Assembly (NCBI RefSeq): GCF_963678635.1
Contig: NC_087070.1
Span: 40,100,397 to 40,164,396 of the forward strand
Direction: 5' to 3'
From: Symsagittifera roscoffensis
Taxonomy: Eukaryota; Xenacoelomorpha; Acoela; Convolutidae
DNA: 64,000 nt
Shown here: piece by piece, positions 1 through 12,050 of the stretch
Position numbering within the stretch: position 1 is the stretch's first letter
Layout: the number at the start of each line of letters is the position of its first letter
Notes under the pieces: model-generated
The model's database searches: none
Seen by the model: the letters and a program-made list of their open reading frames with translations, nothing else
What the model was told of the DNA's origin: nothing
Program-made: the position numbers and the translations under genes

Positions 1-609
1 TGGGGTATCACCGCCTCTCTTCTATTTATCCCACGCTTATGCCTCCTTTCTTACTTCCTTTCCTTATCATCCCACGCCCCAGTTGTTTTACTCCCCTTAC
101 ACATAGAAGGTTGTTGAAAGCGCGCTGGATACCATTTTTAAAAACTAAGTAGATGTGAGCAGGTTTAAAACTCCAGTAGGATGTAAAAAATGTAGAAAAA
201 TATTCAAGTTTTGTAGAAAATATGAAAACATTTTAGACAGATTATAATCGGTTAAAATTCTTTGAAAGTAAGGGATTATAATCGATTGTGTGATCCCAAA
301 GTGTAATAATGTTCGACTATAGTAGCAAATTACTTGACCACGAAAATCGAGTGTAATTGATTATTATCCATGGAACCTCATTGTGGACGATTGCTTCACT
401 CGCTCTAAATTTGACTAAAACTCAAAAACTTTGAACCAGTTTTTTGCTAATTTTTTTTATTTTTGTTGAAATTATGATTGAAAGGGCTTTATTATGGTAT
501 ATCAATTGACCCAGACCGATGATTATTTACATTATACGCAAAAACGTTATACGCCGCTAACATCTTCAAAGCACGACCTGGTCAATAGCATACCACTCAT
601 TACACGCAC
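1..609. other. Intron-like AT-rich sequence left of GPCR exon
   Basis: No coding exon recognised. It follows the donor of the last visible GPCR exon (minus strand), so it is probably the next intron, with the TM5-TM7 exons beyond the left edge. It contains repeated ATTATAATCGATT-type words near positions 240-290. Confidence 0.5.
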
Positions 610-3590
610 CTGCAGTGGAGAAGTGGTGGGTTGAAAGTGTGTCCCCCGTAGCCCACTCCAGGGTAGTTTGCGAGGTCCAGGAGACAGACACAGACCCAGA
701 TGACGAGGAGGGAGAGCAGGGTGCCCTTCATTCCGAACAGACGACTGTACCACTCGTTCTTGCAGATGAAGATGAACCTGACAGACCAAAAAGCACAGTT
801 TTTCTAAAGATGCGCGACAATTAAGCTTCTAAAATCATTTGCTGAAAATTCGTTTAGACAAATTGATAAAAATTTGGCTTCGATATTTAAAATTAATTCT
901 TTCTGCTTAACCTGTTTTCAACTTATCACATCTTTTCATATATATTGGCCATGTCGTGAGAATCTCGAAATAGTATTAAAAGGGGACCCTTTAGTTGGTG
1001 AGGGGGTCGACTCCCTGAAGGGCGGAGGAGAAAAAATGCGTTCCACGACCCTCCCCCCTAAATCCGCCACTGTGTGAGATAAGTTTGAGGCTCCAATCAT
1101 AACTTCATCGACTTCTTCACCAACCAAAAGGTTCTCTTGAGTAATTATGCACATCCATTTTCAGCTAACCGTTCCTAAAAGTTTCTGAAGGCACCTTCGG
1201 CGCCAATTTTTGCAGAAGAACTTGCAGAAAAAAGTGTCTATAATCGTCCCCTTTGGGGCGTGTTTTTTATAAACTTGCCTGCCTGCGGCGCAGAAATTTC
1301 TCTCAAAAAATATTATCTTCAAAATAAATTTGGAGAGATTGGAAAATCAATTTTGTCGACTCAAAATAAGGGGGTCGACAATAATTTCAAGGTTTTTTAA
1401 AATCAATTTCAAAAATTGAATGTAAAGACGGGATTTATCCACGGGGGAAAACACCAACAAACGAGCAGCTCAGCTCCGATCAAAGAACCGCGTTTGTGCC
1501 CTTTTTATGACTTAAATTCTTTTTTCTTGTTTTTTTTCGGAGCTGGTTAACGTTGAGCCTTACCCTCAAGCCTCGAGCAATTTAAATATTTTCTTCATGG
1601 GCAGTTAGTGTTTAGCCGACCTTTCTTGACAACCCTAAGAAAAAGTTCATTGTTCTTGATCTAAATCTATCGTGGGCAAAAGAGTGGTTCACCATTCGGT
1701 CTCACCTGTTGATGGCGACAAACATCATAGTCCATAGACTTCCGAAACAAGCCACCATACAAATTATTCCAGACACCTCACACAACACTGGATTATCCCT
1801 CATCACTGAGTCCCCCCACACCACCCCCGTAAGGGCAATGCAGTTCATGAACATGACCCCAAGGTCAAACAGGGCCAGGTTGGCCAGGAATAGGTGGGCC
1901 AGTTGTCGCAGATGACTCATGAAAACCAGTGAAGCCAACACTGAAACGAAACCAAACTTTTGCAATGATAAAAATTTATCAAAAAGTTCACAAAAACCGT
2001 TAAATTTTACAATTGTCATGGTGTTCAAAAAGCCAAAAAAAAACAAGCATCTTTATAGGCATTTTTTTCTTTTCAGAAAAGCAGTTAAGATTACCTTCCA
2101 ACCAGGGGTGGATCTAGGATTATCTCGAGTAGGAGGGACGGATTTTCAAAAAAAATTAGGTCGGCTTTATTTTTGGTCGACCAAAATGATTTTCTGAGCT
2201 CTCCCAAACCACAATAAAGACCCCATTTTGACCAAACTTTCGGCGCGGCAGGCAATTTTTTAAAGAAACAGGGCAAAAAATGCGTTTTAGGCACTTTTTG
2301 AAAAACTTTGACTAAAAATTCCGGGTTTTTCAACGCGCGCTCCCCCCTCAAAATCGTTCCTTAAGTTGGATAGACTCTCGGGAAATTGTGATCTTTGTTT
2401 TGCCAACTCTTACGCACAAGTTGTCAATAATTAGTTACTTGTAACTAGAGTCCAATTATTGTTCCGACTTTTCAAGAATTTATGGTTTTTGTTATCAATT
2501 CAGTCATCATTTCAAAACGCACCATAAAAAATGGGCGGAACTCAGGGGCGGACTTTGGGGAGGGGTGGGGGACTCATACTAATTTTGAGGGGGAAACGCA
2601 CGCCAAAAAACGCGGTTTTTCATTTCGTAATTATCCGAAAACTGCCAAAAAACGGCATTTTTGAACTGTTTTTTCAGCCTGAATTGGAAAACATATTTCT
2701 TTCCACCTTTCTTTTTTGTCGTGAAAAATACTTAAAATTTTCACAATTTTCCTAAAAAAAGGTCCTATTTTGTAACAATATTAGAGTCTAATTTCCAAAA
2801 AATTGTCAGTTTTTTTTTTCAAAAAAAGTTCCAAGATAGCGACTTTTGGTGAAGCCGGGTACCCTTTTCCAAGGATAAAAAACGCGAAAAGTCGACCCGG
2901 CTTGTTACCCAGTAAGTTTCCAGGCACTCCTAACACAGTCATCACCAGCAGCCACACTAGAGTGAAATAGCGCATGAAGATGAGTCTGCCAGTGACCAGG
3001 TCCTCCATTGGGTTCACCCATTCTTCCTGAAGACAAAAACTGCCGTTTTTTTACTCGCTATGATTGATCAAATTAGTTTTCAGCTGTAATTTTTGAATGG
3101 AACACCGTTTAAGCAAGATAATTTGTTGCAGTATAAAAAAGAACGAATTTTCAAAATTGTTCTTTTTGATTCGGGAGTTTTTTTTTTTAAATTTTTCTTT
3201 AGTCTGAACGTATTCTTTTAAAATGATGTCACACTTACCACGAGCTTACCAAATCACACTTACCCATAACCACCACTCCATGAGTTTTAATTGAGGTTGT
3301 AAAAATTGTGCGAAAAAAGGAAAAAGTGATTCAGATAATTAGATCAGATAGTTTTGAAAAATTAAAATCAACGTTAAAATCAAACTAAAGTCAACGGAGA
3401 AAGTATATAGGAAGTTTCTTCGTTATTCCGACCTTAAAAGGCTAAAAAAACATATTGGCATTCAAATGGTTTTCATCAAACTTCAGCTAATCAAAAAAAA
3501 TCTCGAATCAGACGATGCACAGTTTGCTAAAAACTGTTTTCATCAAATAACTTACCCAAAACTCATCATTGTTCAATTCTCCATAATCGT
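610..3590 (-). CDS. Rhodopsin-family GPCR, melatonin-receptor/moody-like, partial (N-terminus to TM4)
   Basis: Four exons with matching phases are visible on the minus strand: 3590-3556, 3026-2909, 1940-1706 and 777-610, each with AG acceptor and GT donor. The 35-bp exon gives an acidic N-terminal stretch (DYGELNNDEFW). Exon 2 gives TM1 ending GVPGNLL. Exon 3 gives TM2 (LAHLFLANLALFDLG), the extracellular Cys, TM3 (CEVSGIICMVACFGSLW) and AIN. Exon 4 begins with R completed across the intron, then FIFICKNEWY, TM4 and an ECL2 ending in LLHC. The TM3 end is therefore NRF rather than DRY, which together with TM2-TM4 spacing resembles melatonin receptors and the moody/Tre1 group. The start-codon exon is not identified; TM5-TM7 lie off the window. 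Class A GPCR is secure, the subfamily is inference. Confidence 0.8.
950..1080 (-). mobile_element. hAT-like MITE family 1, terminal fragment
   Basis: On the minus strand the fragment opens with CAGTGGCGGATTTAGGGGGG at about 1074, the same terminus as the complete copy at 53914-54321, and continues with the same C/G-rich and GGGGACCC-type interior. The other end is not visible here. It lies in a GPCR intron. Confidence 0.6.
1165..1400 (+). mobile_element. hAT-like MITE family 1, diverged internal fragment
   Basis: Shares the family order: AAGGCACCTTCGGCGCC, then CCTGCGGCGCAGAAAT, then a GTCGAC-containing stretch. The ends are degraded. It lies in the intron between GPCR exons 3 and 4. Confidence 0.55.
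2103..2365 (-). mobile_element. hAT-like MITE family 1, 3' half, inverted
   Basis: Begins with CAGGGGTGGATCTAGGAT and carries the family interior in reverse (GGTCGACC, CTCCCAAACCAC, GGCGCGGCAGGCA, GCGCGCTCCCCCCTC). It ends about 2365 without the second terminus. It lies in the GPCR intron between exons 2 and 3. Confidence 0.6.
2541..2670 (+). mobile_element. hAT-like MITE family 1 relic
   Basis: A CAGGGGCGGACTTTGGGG start is followed by ACTAATTTTGAGGGGGAAACG and a string of AAAAACG words like the family interior. It is short and deleted, and lies in the same GPCR intron as the 2103-2365 copy. Confidence 0.45.
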
Positions 3591-3599
3591 CTGAAGAAA

Positions 3600-4511
3600 C
3601 ATTTATAAGAGAAAAAAGATCCATCAAGATTAATATATTCCAATTTGGTTATCTTGCTTGCACTGATCTACTCCTGCATTCAATTTATTGAGTTTTAATG
3701 AACTTGAGGAAATCCTGCCTGGAAATGCTGAGACTTTGAAAATGTTGGAAAAACGAAGTTCATAAAACGATTGATCAATTTTTGCCCAGAGCATAAATAA
3801 TTAAATGCAGATTTTAAAAATTAGGCAAAAATCTGAGCATCATCGATTCAGAAACATATAGAGGACATAATAAGCTAGAGCCTAGAAAAACAAATAACAT
3901 TCAGTCATTAGTCATCCATGAGACTCAACCTTCAAAAATTTAATCTCAGAATCAGGATAAGTCTGCAATTTTCTTGAACCCCTAGCTAGAGTAGGGGGGT
4001 TTAAAATCATGGAATGTGTTTAAACGATTTTCAAAACCAAATCAAATTAATATTTCCAAATATCATGATTAGCCTGGCAAGTAACTTGGAAAAGATTACA
4101 CGCTGACGCAAAATCTTGCGCGATCTTGCAATGTAACTTGGCCCCCAAAATTAGTATATATTAGTATACATTTTTGTATACAATTAACTCTTAGAAATTT
4201 AAGGTTCGTTTAGCAAAAAATGAATCAATGAAAAGTATCAAAGGGTCAAAGGAATCGATCACTGAGAAAATGCGTCCAAACCCCCTTCCCTTAATTCCTG
4301 CTGACTTCTTTTGTATCAACCTAGAAAGAATGTGTTATGATTACCTCAGAAATCGAGGTTATTATAAGCTATACATAGACGTATCGCTCAAGATTAAAAA
4401 GTATAGTTTGAATTGAAACAAGTGTTAAGAGTGAAAAGATTTCCCTCCTAATACGTTTGTAGGTAGTTTTGCGGGTTAGGAAGCTATTCACAAATTATCC
4501 ATTTGCTTAGA
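3600..4511. other. No gene recognised
   Basis: AT-rich sequence upstream of the first visible GPCR exon. It could hold the missing start-codon exon or promoter, but I see no ORF, splice-bounded exon or RNA gene that I can support. Confidence 0.4.
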
Positions 4512-4927
4512 TGGGTAGGGTTCTCATGCTTGAAGGACCGAATGCTTGAAAAGTTTCAACCAATCAAAATCGCTAAGCGTTCCTATTGGCTAAATGCCTT
4601 TCTCGCAAAATCGAAGTCAATATTAACAGAAAATGTTTTAAGTTAGTGGAAAAAAATCAAAAATATTACAAATTGCGGGTTACAACCGCAACACTATTCG
4701 GATAAACATCAATATTTGTGATTTCAAGTTCATACGAATTTTTCAGTCTTGACAATTCATCTGCTTATTATCTAGTCGGTCAATATTAACACAAATGGCC
4801 TGGATTTATTTTCTTACTTAGAGATTTTCGCGATTTACTTTGAGATTTTGAATACTCAATTCTGATTGGCTGAAAGTAAGCTAAAAAAATTCAAGCATTC
4901 GGTCTTTCAAGCATGAGGGACGCCACC
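4512..4927 (+). mobile_element. hAT-like MITE family 2, copy 1
   Basis: Terminal inverted repeats around CATGCTTGAAGGACCGAATG (left, 4525) and its complement ending at 4915. The outer ends extend to a GGGTAGGGTT-type left edge and a GGGACGCCACC right edge. The flanking 8-mers TGCTTAGA and TGCGTAAA match at 6 of 8 positions, consistent with a decayed target duplication. The element is 416 bp with no coding capacity. A shorter sister copy in the opposite orientation lies at 60403-60713. Confidence 0.75.
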
Positions 4928-4935
4928 TGCGTAAA

Positions 4936-7290
4936 TAATGACAAAAAGCTCTGGACGATGATGATTTTTTTCTGTTTGAGAGATACAAGTTTAAATTCTG
5001 ACCATACTGGGCGGCAGGATTTTTGTGATGTTTGTTTTAATTAGTTAAAATAATCTCTCAACTTAGTTTTATCTCTTTTAACTTGATAGCTATGAGCATA
5101 CGTGTATGTAAATAGTTGTAGAAAAGGAACCTTTCATTATTACAACCCCATCATCGAAAAAAAAATTGAAAAAAAAATTGTTGGACGGACCATTTCTTTT
5201 GGAAACGCAAACGCCGACTCTCGAGTAAGTAAAATGAACAGAGATCAAAGCTAACAGAAAAACAAACAGATGCATTAGGAAGATAAACCAGACCGCCGAT
5301 TAGAAACGCATCGATAGAAAATGAAAAACTTTGAGAAAAGCGAACAGCAAAGGCTGACAAAGAATTGCGTTCCAGCCCATCGCTCACTTCTTGAAATGAA
5401 GACGAACAAACTTTAACCAAAAGTACTACAGTTTACTAAGCGATCATTGCTTGTTGATTGCTTAGTAATCCAGCCTAAGTTATAAGTCTCACCTAAAATC
5501 GTCAAATTTCTTGACAATAGTTATAGTTTAAAAATTTGATTTGAAACGAGTATGACATTAAAAAATGGAAATTAAAAATAAACGATTTAAACGATTAATG
5601 AGCAACTGTCTTTAGTACCAATAGGGATTGGGTCAAAAAATAGTTTTTTCACTTAAACTAACACTTCTTTTGCCTGTAGTCCGCGTCTAGATTGGTGATT
5701 GATTTGTCCACCTTTGATTGCACCTTAGAGTATTGGGTCATCATTTCATTTAGATCCGTGTTGCTGCTTTCAATTTTCGGTAACTTATCAAAAATCTAAG
5801 ATCGTATTTTAATTAATTTATAAACAAAAAAAACAAAACAAAAAGAAATGAAAGAACAAAATCAAATTATTCCTGAAATGTTAACTCAACTGAGCGAGTG
5901 AAAATTAGAGTGAAACAAAAAATTGACAAAATTTTAGACAGGTTCAATTTCAAGACAAGAATGCTTCAAAGTACTTTTGTCTAATTCTTAACTTCAAAGA
6001 CTTTGTTTCATCGGATATGTTTCATCTTCCAGGTCTTTGGAAAAATTTCAGTAGTCTCATCTTTGAAATTTCTAATATTAAGAAGCCATTATTCATTCCG
6101 TCTCTGATTTTCAGCTGTTCTATTTTTTGGGTCTTTGTTAGGCTCCAAAATACCAGGTGCTTATCGCTTTAATGACTGCTTTTCAAGACAGAACATTTTA
6201 AATAGTCAGCCTGCTTGGCGACACATTTTCTTTTTGATATCCAACAAAATAGTCGATTTCAAATAGAATAATTCAAAAGGAAGTCAACCTTGAAAAAAAA
6301 AATAATAGTCTTTTATGTCCGTGTAGTATTTGCAATACTACATTTCACCCCTTTTTTAGATAGACAGCTGCTCGATACTTACACTTAGATTGGTATCAAA
6401 TTATGCTCTTATATCGTGAAATAGGGTTAGGTCAAATATTTGAGAAAGACATGATATTTTAAGATGAAATCAAACTGTCGAAAAAAAAGTGAAATAGTTT
6501 GAATCATTCGTTTCCTTTTAAATGGTTTTAGAGCTTTTCCTTCATCCTTCCTGTCATTGATGTCTTAGATTATTTCAAGCAAATGCTACTCGCTGTCTTG
6601 ATTTTGGTAGTACTCATCATCACCATCGAATCCAGGTTGCAATTGTGTTGCAAATGATAAGTTGGGTTTTGTTCGTCAAAAGTGCAGTGAAACCATACTA
6701 ACTTCTTCTTGTTCTGATTGTGATTTTGTGTAATTTAACTGAAAGTTTACAGTTCATAACCGGTTTAAACTCTGTTGTCAAGCATCCTGACACAGTTCTA
6801 TTTTCTGTATATTACAGAAAATGATTATGGGGAAACTTTGTGTCCTACACAAGCTAAGTATGGTTGATTCTTGTTTCTTGCACTTCAAGACTAAGTATTC
6901 TTTGTGCTGCACGCTGAAAAGTAGAGAAATAAAATAAACTTCTCAGTTTCATCCTGATTGAAACAAAACTAACATATCATGCAGCCGTAAATTTTTGGTT
7001 GGGATTTACTAGATGCAAATATGAACGAATAGAAAATTTTAATAGTTGTATGGCAAGAATTAACAAATATGATTTTTGATATGACAACATTTTTGTCAAA
7101 AATAGCAAATTTTGCTTCATTTTTGATAAGAAATAGATTAGATTTGAATTAGGATCAAATCAAATTTAAATGTTGAAGAAAGTAAAGTTAAAGACAATTA
7201 AAAAACGGTATCACATTCAATAAGATAAGTGGAATGTTTTATAATCTCTTGCAGCAATCCATGCTCACAGTTTAATTTAAAAAAAGTTCG
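4936..7290. other. Gene-free AT-rich sequence
   Basis: Only short ORFs with no recognisable domain. No RNA gene or clear repeat boundary was seen here. Confidence 0.4.
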
Positions 7291-7299
7291 TCTGAATTT

Positions 7300-8135
7300 T
7301 AGGATGTGAATTTTTACGTAAGCAATCATAGTAGCAATTTTTTTATTGTAAATTTCTCACTACAGCTTTTAACAAACCTGCAAAGAAAGATTTCGAATAC
7401 AAAGCTTTTAAGAAAATCAAGAAAGACCGTGAAACATTTGAATGCTTCTGGGGAGCGACAAAGAGTTTTTCTAGCACTTGCAACATCAGAGAAGTGAATG
7501 AAACAAAGAGACGTTTTCACTCCTAATGCGAAGAACAGAAGCTGGTTACAAAATGCGTTTTTTTTGTACTTCACACTGAGAAATGAAGATGAACGAGTTT
7601 TCACACACAAAAACTCCAGGGTCAAAGTTTGATCAGTTTCTTTCAAAAACTTTTGGGAACTTCTCAATACAAATTTTAACAAATCTCCAATCACATTTTT
7701 TGAGAGATACAAGCTTCTAAACAAGGCAGAAAAAACACTGTTAGTAGTTTCAACCTCTCTGGGGAGCATTAACAAAAATGGCTAGCACTTGCAACAGCAG
7801 AGAAGTGAAATAAGCAGAGAGACGTTTTCACTTCTAATGCAAAAAGCAGACACTGATAAAAAAAATGCGCTCATTCCAGTACTTCACATTGGAAAATTAA
7901 TATAACAAGTTTTTACTCACGGAAACCCCTAGGGTCAATTTGTAATCAGTCAGCTTGTTCGATGAACTTTGCAAATTTCTCAATAGTTTCTTTAAAAAAC
8001 TCCACGCAGAGTTTTCGAGAATTACAAGCGTTAAACTCAAAAAAGGGTTGTGCGTTTTTGCTGACACTTGACAAGTGAATGAAACAAAGTTGATCAGAGA
8101 CTTTTTCAATCGTAATGCGAAGAACAGAGGCTAAT
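7300..8135 (+). repeat. Three diverged copies of a ~280-310 bp tandem repeat
   Basis: The phrase CAGAGAAGTGAA...GACGTTTTCACT...AATGCGAAGAACAGA recurs at about 7490, 7798 and 8065 (third copy altered), with the shared segments TACTTCACA, GGGTCAA and TTTGATCAG/TAATCAGTC between them. Period is about 310 then 280. The ORFs running through it are not conserved as protein. Confidence 0.7.
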
Positions 8136-8341
8136 TTGAAAAATGACGTTTCTGATGTTGCGAGTGATAGCCAATTCTGATACCGCTACTCAGTACTGTT
8201 CCAAAGCCTCACAACACTGGGTAGCGGTATCAGATTTGGCTATCACTCGCATCATCAGAAACGTCATTTTTTAAATTAGCTTCTGTTCTTCGCATTACGA
8301 TTGAAAAAGTCTCTGATCAACTTTGTTTCATTCACTTCTCA
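8071..8341. repeat. Large near-perfect hairpin (~125 bp arms)
   Basis: The left arm (about 8071-8195) begins GAATGAAACAAAGTTGATCA and reads through to GATACCGCTACTCAG. It is mirrored by the right arm (about 8219-8341), which ends TTTGTTTCATTC. The spacer is about 23 bp. The left arm starts inside the third unit of the preceding tandem repeat, so the right arm looks like an inverted duplication of that unit end. Confidence 0.85.
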
Positions 8342-8449
8342 TGCAATTCGTTTGGAAAACTGCAAGCGAATTACTTATCCCAGCGTTTAAGAAGAAGTAA
8401 GATACAAGAAGATTTTTTGATTGAATTTGTTTATAATAGAAAACCATTG

Positions 8450-11400
8450 TTCTGTGATGAGTCCTATGCGCATATACACAAATTAAAATTGAGCGTTTAA
8501 TTTTAAGTTTTCTGATGTGTAAAACCAACTTGAACAAAAATCTGTCTGCTTTCCACAACTTTACACGCGGAAAACGAAATTCAAAATTTGAACACATAAA
8601 ACGTTTTAGAAATTTTTGTCCTAATTTTGTCGTTTAATCTTATTATCAGAAAAAATGGATTAAAAAGATTATCTGGCGCTTGAAAATTTGATAAATTGTC
8701 TTCTTAACAACCCTACCAATATGATGTGAACTAAATTAATATTAGTTGTATTGTAAAAATTGGTTTTTTGATGACCCAAAATATAATATAGCATCTCACT
8801 TGTTGAGATTTTTGTTAATGTTAGAAAAAATCCATAAGATATAATTGAAATATGATTTTGTTGTGATAAAATTTTAGCCAAAATTTAATTGGATATCATC
8901 GATTATAATCGAATTAAAAAGTTTATATTATGAACTTAAATTAATCATAACAGGTTTAAAAGATCATAATCTCATGATCAATTACAAACAATTTTAACAC
9001 TTACTTTATGGTAACTTCATTCGAATATGATAGTCAAAAAATCAATAATACACATAGGGGATGGATAGACTGCGCGGCTGATCCGCTAGTTCTAAAGCTT
9101 TTGCTGGAATTCTAACTAATTTTTTCTTTTGCTATCAAATCTTAAAAAGGCTTTGTGAGTAAGTTGGATTCTTTTTTTTTGGAAACAGTTTTAAAAACGG
9201 CACTTTTTGTGATGTATTATGATGATGCCATGCTTTTTTTCGTCTCGCTGTCCAAAATTTCAGTCAATTAATTTTTTGATTTTTTAAAAAACAATTATTC
9301 ATTAAATCTCAATTTGAAAGCTTTTTTAAAAAGTAACAAAGTCAACAAATTAGAACGGTCATTTCAGATCAAGAATCGTAACGGTAGTCTTTTCTTCTAA
9401 TTGAAATGTCAATAATCCAGATCAGTTACTGCAAACGATTAGAACTTTCAACCAAATTGACCAACTTAGAATCTGGAGCGTCGTTTTGTTTGTGGTATAA
9501 TTTTCATTTATTACACTTGTCAGATCTAGTCTTTTTCCCAAATACTTGAATTTTTTTATCATTGTGCAGGCTTGTGCTATTGTTGATGTTGAATCACATT
9601 TTTAAGGTCATACAATAATTGTGCAATTTTACAGCATGTCCAAAAAGTCACGATCATTTCAATTTAAACTAAGGATTCGATAAATTTTCAAAACATCACT
9701 TTGGAAAATTAAATACGAATAATTTTTTCCAGCATTCAAGGAGAAATTGGTAATATAAAAAGAATTTTACCGGCCTGCATTATCTACACAAAACCAAAAT
9801 TTTGTTTAGATGAATGCGATGCGCGTATTCACAAAAAAATAAACAAAACGAGCTGATTTGTTTATGTCTTTATCATCAAAAGCTTCATAAGCCTCAAAAA
9901 GAAAGCCTTATGCCTCATCATGATAAAAAAAAGTGATAAGTTAATTTATAGGTCGCTTGAAAATTTAATTCAATGTAAATTTAGCAAACCAACCTATGTG
10001 AAAAGTACTGTATTAAATTTTTGTAGCATGGTACAAGGTTGCGTTCAGATAAACGAAAACGTGACAAACGTTCCATTTTTTGGAAATTTCAATATTGACA
10101 GAAAAAACCCATCGTATTTAATTTTAAAAATATTTATGGTGCGAAAATTATTGGTTAAAAAATTTGATTTTTATCGGATATAATTGATTACTGTCAATCT
10201 AAATAGTCTTTAAGCTAGAAGCAATAAGCAATTATAATTGACATTGAAAGATTTAAAATTCTTGGAAAATAGCACTATTATGATTTTAAAAAAATTGAAA
10301 ACGAAATTTTGGTAAAAATAATCAGTTTTATTGTCAAAATATCACTGTAAAATTTCGTTACAATCGATTTTCTGATCAAACTTGAATAAGGGTTGGTCAA
10401 CAAGGCAGATGGATGAATGTATGGTTGGTTTGTTATTTAAAAATATTTAGCTGGAACTTTAATTACTTCTGCTTAGAAACATTTTCAAAAAGCTTAGTGA
10501 GCAAGATGGCCTCTATTTTTCGGAAAAAAAAACGTTCACAGTAACAGCAATAATTTTGTCGCGACTTCTGCTGATGACAATTTTTTATGCTTTGTGTCCA
10601 AAAACACAATCGATCAAGTTTTTATTCAAACTGGTTATTCATTAAAAATCAATTTGAAAGAATTTTTAAAAATACCGAAATCAATAAAAAAACACGGTCA
10701 TTTTAGATCAATTACCGTAACGATTAACTTTTTCTTCCTAGTTTGGATTGTCATAAGCCCGCTATAACCAGTGATTGCAAAACGTTGGAACCTCGAAGAC
10801 AACCTTATGCTTCAAATAAATTTAATAAAACAACAAAAAACCAAGCGAATTTTCAACAAAACTAGCTAATTTAGAATCGCGTTTGCGGTTTTTTTCTGCT
10901 TTATATAATTTTTCAATAATTTTTTTTTATTTTTGGGTTTATGATCCTTGTTTAGTCTTGTTTTGCTGGTATTTTTGAATTAGATTTTGAGGGCCAAAAT
11001 ATAACAGAAAAGATTGTAATATACACAAAAAATTTTCGACTAAAATCATAACTAATAAAATTCAGTTTTGTGTAGATGAATGTATTGCGCATTTTTTGCA
11101 AATCTATTTTCAAGAAAAATCTGTTGGCTTTCTAAGAATTTACACACGCAAAAAACTTTTTAAATAAAACGAGTTGATTTGCTTTTTTTGTTAAACCTCA
11201 TCATCAGAATAAAATGATAAAATAGTTTATAGGCCTCTTGAAAGTTGAATTTATTAATTTGTTAATATATTCCAGTATGAATGGATCTGTAAAAATTTTT
11301 GCTCTATGGTAAAACATTGAACCAATTTGTAAGGATGTAGCAAAATGTGATGAGCCAAAAGCAAATCATTTTGATAGAAAAGAAAATCCTTATGAGATAA

Positions 11401-12050
11401 ATAAATTATAATTTTTTTGAAAAAAATCTCGCAAAATAAAAGTTTTTGATCGGATAAAAATTTTCAATTTAGTATAGTATAATATATTTTACATATTACA
11501 CAGTCAATCGCTTCTCATCAATTTAAATAGTTTTTTCATCTGAACCATAATCAATTCCAATGGATTATAGTTCGTATAGAAAACTATGCAACCAAGAAAA
11601 AAGCACAAATCTGATCAATTACAATAACTTTAAAATCATAATTTTGAAAATAATAAAAATTCAACATAGTTGTTTGTTATAATCGATTTCAAAAGTAAAC
11701 TTAGATGCGGTTTGGTCACTTAGGGGGGAAGTGGTAGATTGTTTGGTTTATCCTTTAGTTCTGAGGTTTATGCTGTAATCTTAATTAAATTTACTTGAAC
11801 TAATATCTTTCTTAAAATCGTATCTTGAAAAAACTTAGTGAACAAGTTTGCTTTTTTCTTTTAAAAATAGTTACATTAGCGGCAAAAAATTGTATGCTTA
11901 AGTTTTGAGATTTTTTTTGGATGACAAAGTTTTTGATCAAAATATTTTGTTTTTTATATTAATAGTAAGTTTCTAATGATGAGTTAAATCTTGATTTTTT
12001 GATGCTGAGTGGATCTTTTTTCATGTTTTTCTTCACAAGTTTGATAATTG
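8450..12050 (+). repeat. ~1.3 kb degenerate tandem repeat, about three copies
   Basis: Landmarks recur in the same order. A GCGCTTGAAAATTTGA-like word is at 8677, 9952 and 11240. A TAGTTCTAAAGCTTTTGCTGGAA-like block is at about 9090, 10435 and 11757, followed each time by AAAAAGCTTAGTGAGCAAG-like text. Spacing is 1275-1340 bp. Divergence is high and there are no conserved ORFs, so this is an old local duplication rather than a gene family. Confidence 0.7.

Noticed and set aside
5090..5420. Overlapping minus-strand ORFs with Phe-rich hydrophobic ends
   Set aside because: Hydrophobicity comes from A-rich plus-strand sequence read as Phe/Leu. No homology or splice context.
7326..7775. 149-codon minus-strand ORF
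   Set aside because: It spans the ~300 bp tandem repeat and is not preserved in the neighbouring copies, so it is a chance frame.
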